A DNA stretch of 64,000 nt from Candidatus Poribacteria bacterium (lineage in GTDB: Bacteria > Poribacteria > WGA-4E > PCPOR2b): assembly GCA_022826645.1 (NCBI GenBank), contig JAJDUM010000037.1:1-64000 (forward strand), read 5' to 3'. Below the pieces are notes generated by a model, which was given only the letters and a program-made list of their open reading frames with translations, was not told where the DNA came from and did not search any database. The translations under genes were made by a program, and so were the position numbers. Below, piece after piece: positions 49,415 to 57,307 of the stretch (positions are counted from its first letter, which is position 1; each line of letters begins with the position of its first letter).

Positions 49415-50584
49415 TTAAGCACCGGCGGCACCCGCGTCTGAAAACTGCGGTAGCACCTCGTTGCCGAACCGTTCAATATCTCGCCGGATTGCGCTCGGAG
49501 GGATTGCCAACGCACCAGCACCTATTGTCACACGCTCCAACCCGGGCAATCTTTCTTGAATCGCCGAAATCTTTTCGAAGATGTGGCGTGGGGGTCCGCA
49601 TATCCACCCACCGCCTTCAACCAGATCGTAGACGGTCGGAAGCCCAGCCAGTGGTGCTTTTTCCGGATCGAAGGTCGCTTGAATCTGTTCTTCTGTGAGT
49701 GTAGGCATTCTTCCCAATGGCGCCAATACCTTGAGTTGTTCTTCAAACCAGACGGAAGCCTCCTGAATTGCCTGCTCCTCGGTCTCAGCGATATGTACCT
49801 GTAGCACGAGTGCCAAATCCTCACCGAGTTCTATGTCGCGTCCAGCGCGTGCGTGTGCTTCTTTCCAGCTCGTAGCAATCTCATCAACTCGTGGGCCTCC
49901 GGGGACGACGCCCTTGATACCGTGTTTGACCATAAAATCGATACCTCGTGGACTCGCACTGAAGATGGGCTGCCAACACTCTACGGGCAGATTAGAGGGA
50001 CGGGGCACGAGCGTTATCTCCTCCAACGCTTGCCCTCTGTTGAGAACCCGCGCTGGCAGGTCGTAGTGCTCCCCACGATGGGCGAAAGACTGTTCATTCC
50101 AGGCCTTGAAGATAATCTCGACCTGCTCCTCAAACAGTTCCCGGTTTGCTACATCATCTTCAAGTGGGGATCCCAGTGTCTCTACCTCCCGTGGGATATA
50201 ACCCCGACCGATGCCGAACCTGACACGACCCTTTGTCAGGATGTCCGCCACGGCAAAATCTTCAGCCAACCGGAGCGGATGCCACGCGGGAATGGTGTTA
50301 AAAAAACCACCGAACTTCAACCGATCGGTATTCTGTGCGAGATAGAGGCTAAGCATTGATATGTTCGGGATGCCGCCGTACCCTTCGCGCTGAAAGTGGT
50401 GTTCGGCGAGCCATAGGGTGTCGAAGTTCAGTTTGTCCATTAACTGAGCGAGCGAAAGCGCTTCGTCAAACACAGAGGCAAGGTGTTCGTCCGACTCTAT
50501 CCTATCATCGACACGTAGCCCTTGGAAACCCATGTTATCCATTTCCACATGGCCGCCGTAGAAGTAATCAAATTTGGTTATCAT
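49415..50584 (-). CDS. LLM-class flavin-dependent oxidoreductase
   Basis: A 389-residue bacterial luciferase-like TIM-barrel monooxygenase or reductase using FMNH2 or F420. Characteristic segments are MDKLNFDTLWLAEHHFQREGY, RLKFGGFFNTIPAWHPLRLAEDFAVADILTKGRVRFGIGRGY and LPVECWQPIFSASPRG. C-terminal CGPPRHIFEKI and RVTIGAGAL are usual for the alkanal/nitrilotriacetate-type subgroup. It is upstream of the aldolase by 79 bp on the same strand. The substrate is unknown; oxidative attack on a carbon source is inferred from the family. Confidence 0.88.
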   Translation of the reverse strand: MITKFDYFYGGHVEMDNMGFQGLRVDDRIESDEHLASVFDEALSLAQLMDKLNFDTLWLAEHHFQREGYGGIPNISMLSLYLAQNTDRLKFGGFFNTIPAWHPLRLAEDFAVADILTKGRVRFGIGRGYIPREVETLGSPLEDDVANRELFEEQVEIIFKAWNEQSFAHRGEHYDLPARVLNRGQALEEITLVPRPSNLPVECWQPIFSASPRGIDFMVKHGIKGVVPGGPRVDEIATSWKEAHARAGRDIELGEDLALVLQVHIAETEEQAIQEASVWFEEQLKVLAPLGRMPTLTEEQIQATFDPEKAPLAGLPTVYDLVEGGGWICGPPRHIFEKISAIQERLPGLERVTIGAGALAIPPSAIRRDIERFGNEVLPQFSDAGAAGA

Positions 50585-50939
50585 CTATTTCTCCAACTCT
50601 ATCGTTTTATATTCAGATCTCCCCGTGGATCTCCTGCATTTCTGCCGGTCTTTGACAATCATTAAACCTGATTGTTCGATTTTGGTCTATCAATGAGCCA
50701 TTTTACGCATTCCGTGTCCTCACGTCAACAAGAATCTCCGCTGCCCATTTCATGGGTTGGAAGCGGCAGCATAAGTATTGAAAACTGACAAGCACCGATG
50801 TATAATAATTCTGTGCATAACGGACTTCCGGACAACAACAACAGGAAATAGAACACGATAATTTGGTAAAAGTTAAAAATCATTTTTTATGCTAAATTAT
50901 CTTAATTTTTTGATGAAGTTTTTTGCATCGTTGGAGTTG

Positions 50940-51088
50940 TATTATGGTGGATTTTAGGATGACTTAGATAATCCTACCGCACAGTCAACCCTGGTCTCGA
51001 TTTATCGGACCTCCTAAATTCCCCCTATCAGGGGACTTTGGAAACTCTGCGAATGTCTACTTATTTCCCTAATTCATCATATAATCAC
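50940..51088 (+). repeat. diverged repeat upstream of the ECF sigma gene
   Basis: Contains TATGGTGGATTTTAGGATGA, CCCCCTATCAGGGGACTTTG and TTATTTCCCTAATTCATCAT in that order. The same three blocks in the same order occur at 52437-52574, so the two form direct repeats on either side of the sigma factor gene. Confidence 0.6.
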
Positions 51089-51189
51089 TATCAACGTAGT
51101 CCTGAAATATGGGCACCGATAATAGTTTTTTCCAGATCTCTTACACGCAATCCAAATTAACTGATTAACCAGAAAGGAGCACATGAAAG

Positions 51190-51558
51190 ATGTTTAGGCA
51201 TACAGCACCAAAACGCACAAGTGCGTTGACGACACTGACGGAGAGAGCGACCGGAACAGGATCGGCAGATTCTATCACATCCTCCGCGCGAAACATCCCG
51301 CGCATTCGTACAGGAAACGAGTCTGAGGAACAGAAGGAGATGCCACATAATCCCGCCGGTAGCAGGGTTATCCCTGATCTATTAAAGGCATTTAGTATGG
51401 CTCAACTCTCAGTCGCTCAGAGAAACACAGATATGGGGTTTAGGAAGATGCCCCTAACGCATTCATCGCCAAAGGAGGCGACAAGTGATAGGTATTTCAG
51501 CATCCGATTTTGGACAAGAGAACGATTACGAGAAAGGCGAAGAAAAGATTCCGGCTGA
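51190..51558 (+). CDS. uncertain small ORF upstream of the sigma factor
   Basis: A 122-codon ORF with AAAGGAG about 12 nt before the ATG, which is a long spacing. The product is hydrophilic, rich in Ser, Thr and Arg, and matches no family I know. It overlaps the sigma factor ORF by 74 bp if the sigma starts at 51485, but not if it starts at 51671. It could be an expressed leader or chance; I give it low weight. Confidence 0.25.
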   Translation: MFRHTAPKRTSALTTLTERATGTGSADSITSSARNIPRIRTGNESEEQKEMPHNPAGSRVIPDLLKAFSMAQLSVAQRNTDMGFRKMPLTHSSPKEATSDRYFSIRFWTRERLRERRRKDSG

Positions 51559-52258
51559 ATTGGCAGGTGGCTCCGAAGCAGAGGGTTCTGATTGTATTCG
51601 CTCAATCAGATCGGACACTTCGTTGAGTTCGACCTGCCTTGCAACGCGGAGAAATCCGAAGGAGACGAGCGTGAGACGATCCGATGAAGATCTAATGTTT
51701 TCCGTCAAAGAAGGAAATAGCGCAGCATTTGAAACCATAACCAAACGTCATTACACAAATACATTGAACTTTATTTATCGTTTCGTGAACAATCGCATGC
51801 TCGCGGAGGATCTATGTCAAGAGACATTTTTGCGCCTCTGGCGCAGTGCACCAACCTATCAACCGCTTGCGAAATTTACCACTTTCCTTTATCACATAGC
51901 AAAGAACGTCTGTTTGAAACAGATTGCTAAAGCTCAACGCACCCCTTACACCTGCTCACTGGAGGCACCTGTCCCTAATGATGGCGGCGGCGATTACAGC
52001 CTTTCGGAAGAGATTGCAGACACGCGATATTTACCGGAGGAAACAACCATTGCCAGGGAGGCGGATGCAGCCATCCGATCAGCGATTGGTGATCTATCCG
52101 ATGAGCATCGGTTAGTCTTTGTTTTAACAGAGCTACAAGGGTTATCATATCAAGAAGTTGCCAAAATTGCCCAATGCCCTGTTGGCACAGTGGCTTCCCG
52201 GAAAAACGCAGCAGTTCGGCAGCTCCAGAGGCGGTTGCATAGCCGCTTAGATTACTAA
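51485..52258 (+). CDS. ECF-family RNA polymerase sigma factor
   Basis: A sigma-70 family group IV (ECF) factor. Sigma2 spans DLMFSVKEGNSAAFETITKRHYTNTLNFIYRFVNNRMLAEDLCQETFLRLWR, with the DLCQETF core-binding helix. Sigma4 spans IGDLSDEHRLVFVLTELQGLSYQEVAKIAQCPVGTVASRKNAAVRQL, whose helix-turn-helix reads the -35. Two starts are possible: GTG 51485 with near-perfect AAAGGAGG gives 257 residues, and GTG 51671 with GGAG gives the usual 195. The extra 62 residues show no domain. No anti-sigma gene is adjacent. CotH follows 420 bp downstream, after a terminator. Confidence 0.9.
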   Translation: MIGISASDFGQENDYEKGEEKIPAELAGGSEAEGSDCIRSIRSDTSLSSTCLATRRNPKETSVRRSDEDLMFSVKEGNSAAFETITKRHYTNTLNFIYRFVNNRMLAEDLCQETFLRLWRSAPTYQPLAKFTTFLYHIAKNVCLKQIAKAQRTPYTCSLEAPVPNDGGGDYSLSEEIADTRYLPEETTIAREADAAIRSAIGDLSDEHRLVFVLTELQGLSYQEVAKIAQCPVGTVASRKNAAVRQLQRRLHSRLDY

Positions 52259-52350
52259 CGAGAAATAGCCAAAATCGCTCAGAATGTATAGCCATGCCAC
52301 AATCCTGATAGCAGATCAGGCAAGGTTATGTTCATAGCGAGATTAGCTTC

Positions 52351-52394
52351 AGCCCCTATGTCAATTCAGCTTCGATTGGTATAGGGGCTTTTCA
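52351..52394 (+). terminator. Rho-independent terminator of the sigma factor gene
   Basis: AGCCCCTAT pairs with ATAGGGGCT and is followed by TTTCATTTT, about 95 bp after the sigma factor stop. The loop is long but the stem is strong. Confidence 0.7.
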
Positions 52395-52436
52395 TTTTCC
52401 AAAAGTGGCAGTGATGAAGTTTTCAGTGCGGCTCTC

Positions 52437-52574
52437 CTTATATGGTAGATCTTAGACCTACTTATAGACTCCCACCCACAGCCAACCCCCTAAATCCCCC
52501 TTGTCAGGGGGACTTTATACATAACGCTCATCCCTCTTATCAGGGGACCTTGGTTATTTCTCCAATTCACTATA
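52437..52574 (+). repeat. diverged repeat downstream of the ECF sigma gene
   Basis: TATGGTAGATCTTAG, CCCCCTTGTCAGGGGGACTT and TTATTTCTCCAATTCACTAT follow each other as in 50940-51088. This copy also has an additional CCCTCTTATCAGGGGACCTT unit. It ends about 100 bp before the CotH gene. Confidence 0.6.
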
Positions 52575-52607
52575 AGTCATTTTTTTCCGAACAAACGGTA
52601 TTGCTGT

Positions 52608-52637
52608 TTGCCTAATAGCAGCAATAGCGAATATAAT
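52608..52637 (+). promoter_or_regulatory. possible promoter for the CotH gene
   Basis: TTGCCT and consensus TATAAT are separated by 18 nt, about 40 nt before the CotH ATG. The -10 is perfect, the -35 weak. Confidence 0.4.
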
Positions 52638-52675
52638 GGAAACTCAAACTGAAAACGACTTGTAAGGAGAAACCT

Positions 52676-55120
52676 ATGAAATTCAGACATGTCATCGCCC
52701 TCCCCTTCGTAGCGCTACTTGCTCTTTTAATGTCCATCCCCGTAGACAGTTCAGCACAAGATACGCTTTCAGACCAAGACAAGCGATTTGACCTCAACAA
52801 CGACGGTCAGCTAAGCCAAGATGAAACAGATATTATGATTGAGATCATCTCGCTTGAAGCCTTCACGGGGGTGCAGTTCACCGCACAAGAGATCCGAGAG
52901 CGACAAGGTGAAAGTGAGTCCCGCCGCCGTGGTGGAAGAAGGCGGGGACCGCGCCCGGCTGAAAAGATTGTCAGCCGCTTTGACACAGATGGAGATAGCA
53001 GATTAGACTATGCGGAGCGAGAAGCCGCTCGGAAATACATCCAAGAGAGCCGAGGTGAAACAGGCGCATCGCGTTTATCTGGAGACATGGCACCCAATAC
53101 AACACGAGACGGTGATTTGAAAGCGAGTCGCGCTGCCCAACCTAAAGGCAAACCTGATCTCTACGACGCAAAAACACTCCGAACGCTCTATCTCCGATTT
53201 CATGACACGGACTGGTATGAACAGCTTGGCACCTTCTATCGAACCGATGTCGATGTACCGGCAGATTTGATCGTCGATGGCAAAGTATATCAGTCTGTTG
53301 GTATCCGATTCCGCGGTAGTTCTTCCTATTTCACGGTTCAGAACGAGAAAAAGTCGTTCAATATCGCTGTTGACTACGGGGATGACAAACAGCGGCTCTA
53401 CGGTTACAAAACGCTGAACCTGCTGAACGGTCATTCCGATCCCTCGTTTCTGCGCGAAATCCTCTATTCAAGAATCGCCAGGAACTACCTCCCCGCCCCG
53501 AAGGCGAATCTCGTTAAATTAGTCATCAACGGGGAAAGCTGGGGGATTTATGTCAATAGCCAACAGTTCAACAAGGATTTTCTCGACGAATGGTTCGGGA
53601 CGAGAGCAGGGGTTCGCTGGAAGGTGCCGCCCGGCCGAAGCAGCGGGTTGGTTTATAATGGAGATCAGCCCTCCGCATACCAACAAGCTTACCAACTGAA
53701 GACGAGAGCGGATGAAGCACCAAACGCATGGCAAGATCTGATAAAGCTGTGCGAAGTGCTTGAGGTAACGCCCGACGATCAACTCGAATCAGAACTTTCC
53801 GCGATTCTTAATATTGACCGTGCGCTCTGGTTCCTTGCGCTGGACAATGTGTTCATAGATAATGATGGCTACTTCAGCCGTGCCAGCGATTACGCTTTTT
53901 ATCAGGATCCGAACGGGCGTTTCCACCTGCTGCCGCATGACAGCAATGAGACGTTCCGATTCGCGGGTGGCGGCGGTCCGAACTCTTGGCAGACCGATGG
54001 GCAGATGCTATCCCCTGTTGCCTTAGAAAATGATACGATGCGACCGGTCGTCAGGCGTCTATTTGCCATTCCACACCTGCGCTCCCGGTATCTCGCTCAC
54101 GTTCGCACCATTGCCAACGAATGGCTCAATTGGGATCGGCTCCAGCCAATTATTGCAGAATACCAATCGCTCGTCGATGCGGAAGTGAAAGCGGATGATA
54201 AGAAACTTTACGCTTATGAGGCATTTGCCACAAGCCATACCAAAGACCAAGGCGGAGGCGGTCCCGGTGGCAGAGGCGGAAGAGTGACGCCGAGTTTCAA
54301 GCGTTTCGTCGAGGAACGGGCGGAATATCTGCTCAATCACCCCGAAATCGATAAGCCGACACCAACTATCGAATCCGTCTCCAAGCCCGAAGAGCCGATG
54401 GCAAACCAACCCGTACAAATCACAGTCGAGATTGGTGGAGATGTTGACGTCGATGCGGTTATCCTGTATTACGCGGACGGGCGATTGGCATCTTTCCAGA
54501 GCGCATTGATGTCAAAAAAAGGGGCAGCCTACGTGGGCGAAATCCCCGCTTACCCCGCCGGTAAGAAGATCCGTTACTACGTTGAAGTCCGATCTTCTGA
54601 ACCGAACGGCACAACGACGTTTTTCCCAACCCAAACCGAATTTGCGCCCTTGACCTACCGCGTCGATACATCCATCGCCGATAGCTCTCCTGTGGTTATC
54701 AATGAATTGATGGCAAACAATACACAGAGTCTCGCAGACCCGCAGGGTGACAATGATGATTGGATTGAGCTGCACAACGTGAGTAATCGTACAGTGGATC
54801 TGTCAGGGATGTATCTCAGCGATAACCAGAACAATCCGCGGAAGTGGCAGTTCCCCGATGACACCCAGATTGGTCCCGGCGAATATCTAATAGTTTGGGC
54901 GGACGAAGATGGTAACGCCGAAACGGGACTCCATGCCAACTTCAAGCTCTCTAAGAATGGGGAGATGGTTATGCTCGTTGATACGGATCAGCGGGGCAAT
55001 CAGGTCCTTGACGCGATTAAATTTCGGGGACAGGGGGAAGATGTCGCAGTTGGTCGGGTGCCCAATGGAATCGGCGATTTTAAACCGTTAGACGGGACAC
55101 CGGGAATGCAGAATCAATGA
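52676..55120 (+). CDS. secreted CotH-like protein with EF-hands and lamin-tail domain
   Basis: An 814-residue exported protein. The signal peptide is residues 1-27. EF-hand-type calcium loops are DLNNDGQLSQDE (about 39-50) and DTDGDSRLDYAE (about 102-113). A CotH kinase-like domain (about 160-550) contains IRFRGSSSYF, KKSFNIAVDYGDD, LLNGHSDPSFLREIL and HLLPHDSNETFRF. A Gly/Arg-rich linker and a beta domain follow, then a C-terminal lamin-tail domain (VINELMANNT...DWIELHNVSNRTVDLSGMYLSD). Spore CotH phosphorylates coat proteins; in non-spore formers of this type the role is unknown, perhaps extracellular protein phosphorylation or surface assembly. Confidence 0.9.
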   Translation: MKFRHVIALPFVALLALLMSIPVDSSAQDTLSDQDKRFDLNNDGQLSQDETDIMIEIISLEAFTGVQFTAQEIRERQGESESRRRGGRRRGPRPAEKIVSRFDTDGDSRLDYAEREAARKYIQESRGETGASRLSGDMAPNTTRDGDLKASRAAQPKGKPDLYDAKTLRTLYLRFHDTDWYEQLGTFYRTDVDVPADLIVDGKVYQSVGIRFRGSSSYFTVQNEKKSFNIAVDYGDDKQRLYGYKTLNLLNGHSDPSFLREILYSRIARNYLPAPKANLVKLVINGESWGIYVNSQQFNKDFLDEWFGTRAGVRWKVPPGRSSGLVYNGDQPSAYQQAYQLKTRADEAPNAWQDLIKLCEVLEVTPDDQLESELSAILNIDRALWFLALDNVFIDNDGYFSRASDYAFYQDPNGRFHLLPHDSNETFRFAGGGGPNSWQTDGQMLSPVALENDTMRPVVRRLFAIPHLRSRYLAHVRTIANEWLNWDRLQPIIAEYQSLVDAEVKADDKKLYAYEAFATSHTKDQGGGGPGGRGGRVTPSFKRFVEERAEYLLNHPEIDKPTPTIESVSKPEEPMANQPVQITVEIGGDVDVDAVILYYADGRLASFQSALMSKKGAAYVGEIPAYPAGKKIRYYVEVRSSEPNGTTTFFPTQTEFAPLTYRVDTSIADSSPVVINELMANNTQSLADPQGDNDDWIELHNVSNRTVDLSGMYLSDNQNNPRKWQFPDDTQIGPGEYLIVWADEDGNAETGLHANFKLSKNGEMVMLVDTDQRGNQVLDAIKFRGQGEDVAVGRVPNGIGDFKPLDGTPGMQNQ

Positions 55121-55158
55121 GAAGTGAATGCGACTGATACTCGACAAGGAATATCATT

Positions 55159-56289
55159 GTGGATAAGATCAACAGACGCGACGCACTGAAGGGCACCGCT
55201 GGTGTACTCCTTGCGGGAGCTGGGATCTCTGCGAACCGCGCTCCGGGGGCGGAAAGTGCTGATGGTTCGACTTCACACGACACGATGCGCGAGCTAATCA
55301 AACCACCCAAATTGGCATCTCAAGATACCGTAGGTATTGTATCACCGGCATCGGCATTTTTCCCGATTCATGAGTCCGCCCTGCAACGAGGGGCTGCACA
55401 TTTAGAGAAAGCGGGCTTGCGGGTTCAGGTCGCACCGCACACGCGTGACCAAGGACAACATCTGAATCCACCGGCTCAACGCCGAGCCGAAGATTTGAAT
55501 CAGATGTTCGCCGACCCAGAGATAAAAGCCATCTTCTGTTTATCCGGTGGTTCAGGTGTCAATGCGATCCTACCGCTGCTGGACTGGGGACAGATTGAGA
55601 GATCCCCTAAAATTGTGATGGGCTATAGTGCGATCACCGCCCTGTTGATTGGTCTATACGCAAAGATAGGTTTGGTCACATTTCATGGTCCTATGATTCT
55701 CAACGGTTTCAGCGAATATCCGCAGCCCTTCGCTTATACGTGGCAGGGTGTCGAACAGGTCTTGTTCAAGACGGAACCGGTGGGGGCACTAAAACCGGCC
55801 GCACAATGGACGGATGCCTATACGAGCGAGGACCAACCACGCGCAATGAAAACGAATCTGGGGTGGCGTTGGTTGAGAGAGGGAGAAGCGAGCGGACCAG
55901 TAATCGGTGGGAATTTAAGCGTTATGTTGACGCTGGTAGGTACGCCATATTGGTCTCCGTTGCGAGGCGCAATCTTGTGCTTTGAGGAGGTCAACTTCGG
56001 CGATGGACTGTTGAAAAAGGTTGATGAATCGCTCGCTCAGTGTCAACAGATGGGACTGTTCGATCAGATTGCAGGCTTAATTATCAGTAAGGTTAATGAA
56101 CTCTCTGAGGAAGAGGAAAAGCTTTTTGAATCGTTGATCCTTGAATACACAGGGGGTTCCCAGTTTCCCATCTTGACAGGCGTCGATTTTGGTCATACAG
56201 CCCCTCAACTAACGCTTCCCATCGGTGTTCAAGCGTCCCTCAATTCACGACAGGACCGATTCAGTATAGATGAAGCGGCTGTATCGTAA
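55159..56289 (+). CDS. LD-carboxypeptidase (peptidase S66 family)
   Basis: A 376-residue serine peptidase of the LdcA/MccF family that removes the terminal D-Ala from murein tetrapeptides or inactivates microcin-like compounds. The N-terminus (NRRDALKGTAGVLLAGAG) is a twin-arginine-type signal. VGIVSPASAFFP opens the domain, the nucleophile Ser is in MGYSAITALL, the Glu/His parts are ILCFEEVNFGDGLLKKVDE and GVDFGHTAPQLTLPIG. It has a GTG start with GACAAGGAATATC upstream. An exported form is unusual since LdcA is normally cytoplasmic. It lies 38 bp after CotH, so the two may be co-transcribed. Confidence 0.88.
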   Translation: MDKINRRDALKGTAGVLLAGAGISANRAPGAESADGSTSHDTMRELIKPPKLASQDTVGIVSPASAFFPIHESALQRGAAHLEKAGLRVQVAPHTRDQGQHLNPPAQRRAEDLNQMFADPEIKAIFCLSGGSGVNAILPLLDWGQIERSPKIVMGYSAITALLIGLYAKIGLVTFHGPMILNGFSEYPQPFAYTWQGVEQVLFKTEPVGALKPAAQWTDAYTSEDQPRAMKTNLGWRWLREGEASGPVIGGNLSVMLTLVGTPYWSPLRGAILCFEEVNFGDGLLKKVDESLAQCQQMGLFDQIAGLIISKVNELSEEEEKLFESLILEYTGGSQFPILTGVDFGHTAPQLTLPIGVQASLNSRQDRFSIDEAAVS

Positions 56290-56351
56290 GGCAGAATCGG
56301 CGCTCCACCCCAAAACACCACACCCGTATCTGGTTCAATACCGGCATGAAT

Positions 56352-56375
56352 GTAGGTCGAGATTCACATCTCGAC
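56352..56375. repeat. GTAGG-flanked hairpin inside a gene junction
   Basis: GTAG-GTCGAGATT-CAC-ATCTCGAC. The same stem, reversed and slightly altered, is at 36850-36873. It lies between the LD-carboxypeptidase stop and the Dph6-like start and explains why the track ORF for the latter looks too long. Confidence 0.65.
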
Positions 56376-56407
56376 ACATAAACGACAACAATAGAATTAA
56401 CGATACG

Positions 56408-57049
56408 ATGACAAAAGCAGCCGTATTGTGGACAGGCGGAAAAGATTCTGCCCTCGCACTTCACCTCTCCTTAAACCTCTACGATGTCAGAAGTCTGATT
56501 TGCTTTGTTCCAGCAGATAATCGACAGTTCTACGCACATCCAACGCAGCTTATGGCCCTACAGGCGCAGAAGATTGGCATCCCAATCGAATTCGTGCCGA
56601 TTTCCGAACCTTACAAACGGAGTTATCGGCAACAAATTGAGACGATTAGAGATCGCGGAATTGAAGTGCTGATTACGGGAGATATTTCCACCGTTGGTGG
56701 GATGCCCAACTGGATTGATGAGGTTGCAACAGGGTTGCTGGGGGTCGAAAAACCGTTATGGGAGTTGGATCGGGGTGCAATATTGGATACCCTTGCCTCC
56801 GACCAATTTGAAGTGGTCTGCTCCCTCTCCTACAAGAAACATTTTGAGCCGACTATCACTGGACGGCATCTAGATTTTGAGCTGATTTCGGAGCTGAAGC
56901 AGCTGCCAATTGACGCTTGCGGTGAGCAGGGCGAATATCACACATGGGTATTAGATGCGCCGTTCTTCAAGACACCCGTTCGGTTGGAAGACACGCGTAT
57001 CGTTGATGCCCCCGAATACTGTTACCTCACGTACGAAAGTGGGGTTTAG
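56408..57049 (+). CDS. Dph6-like ATP pyrophosphatase (diphthine-ammonia ligase family)
   Basis: A 213-residue N-type ATP pyrophosphatase. The PP-loop is VLWTGGKDSALAL at residues 6-18. GIEVLITGDIS, PLWELDRGAIL and the C-terminal block DACGEQGEYHTWVLDAPFF are characteristic of the Dph6/MJ0570 family, whose bacterial members have no diphthamide to make and whose substrate is unknown. I start at ATG 56408; the track's 46 extra residues come from a GTAGG hairpin and overlap the previous gene. Confidence 0.88.
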   Translation: MTKAAVLWTGGKDSALALHLSLNLYDVRSLICFVPADNRQFYAHPTQLMALQAQKIGIPIEFVPISEPYKRSYRQQIETIRDRGIEVLITGDISTVGGMPNWIDEVATGLLGVEKPLWELDRGAILDTLASDQFEVVCSLSYKKHFEPTITGRHLDFELISELKQLPIDACGEQGEYHTWVLDAPFFKTPVRLEDTRIVDAPEYCYLTYESGV

Positions 57050-57105
57050 GGCACTGATTTTAGGTGTTTCTGCTATTCGATAGTTTTCCACCTGATTAAA
57101 AAGAG

Positions 57106-57218
57106 GCTCATGTAAAAACAGAGTACAGTTACGGTGAAAGCGTTAAGAGCGGGGCAAGATGCCCCGCCTACGGTTGTTGAGGCAAGTCGGTGCTGTTGCA
57201 CTAATTCTTAACATGAGC
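57106..57218. repeat. MITE-like element, family A copy 2
   Basis: A 113-bp element with ends GCTCATGTAAAAA and TTCTTAACATGAGC, with TAAAAAG near both outer sides (possible target duplication). Its centre is the GTAGG-type hairpin at 57149-57171. Compare 1-195. Confidence 0.65.
57149..57171. repeat. GTAGG-flanked hairpin
   Basis: GCGGGGCAAGATGCCCCGC is followed by CTAC. Reversed, it begins GTAGGCGGGGCATCTTGCCC. It is carried inside MITE A copy 2, and nearly identical to 2740-2762. Confidence 0.65.
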
Positions 57219-57227
57219 GTAAAAAGA

Positions 57228-57273
57228 AAAAGGATCCTTACAAAGGTTTTGATGCCCTTACAAGGATCCTTTT
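57228..57273 (-). terminator. Rho-independent terminator
   Basis: AAAAGGATCCTT pairs with AAGGATCCTTTT across a loop of about 20 nt, and the minus-strand exit is T-rich (TTTTTCTTTTTAC). It lies 35 bp after the SelA-like gene stop. Confidence 0.7.
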
Positions 57274-57307
57274 CTCAAACTCCGCATCGAATTTACGACG
57301 TAGATCG

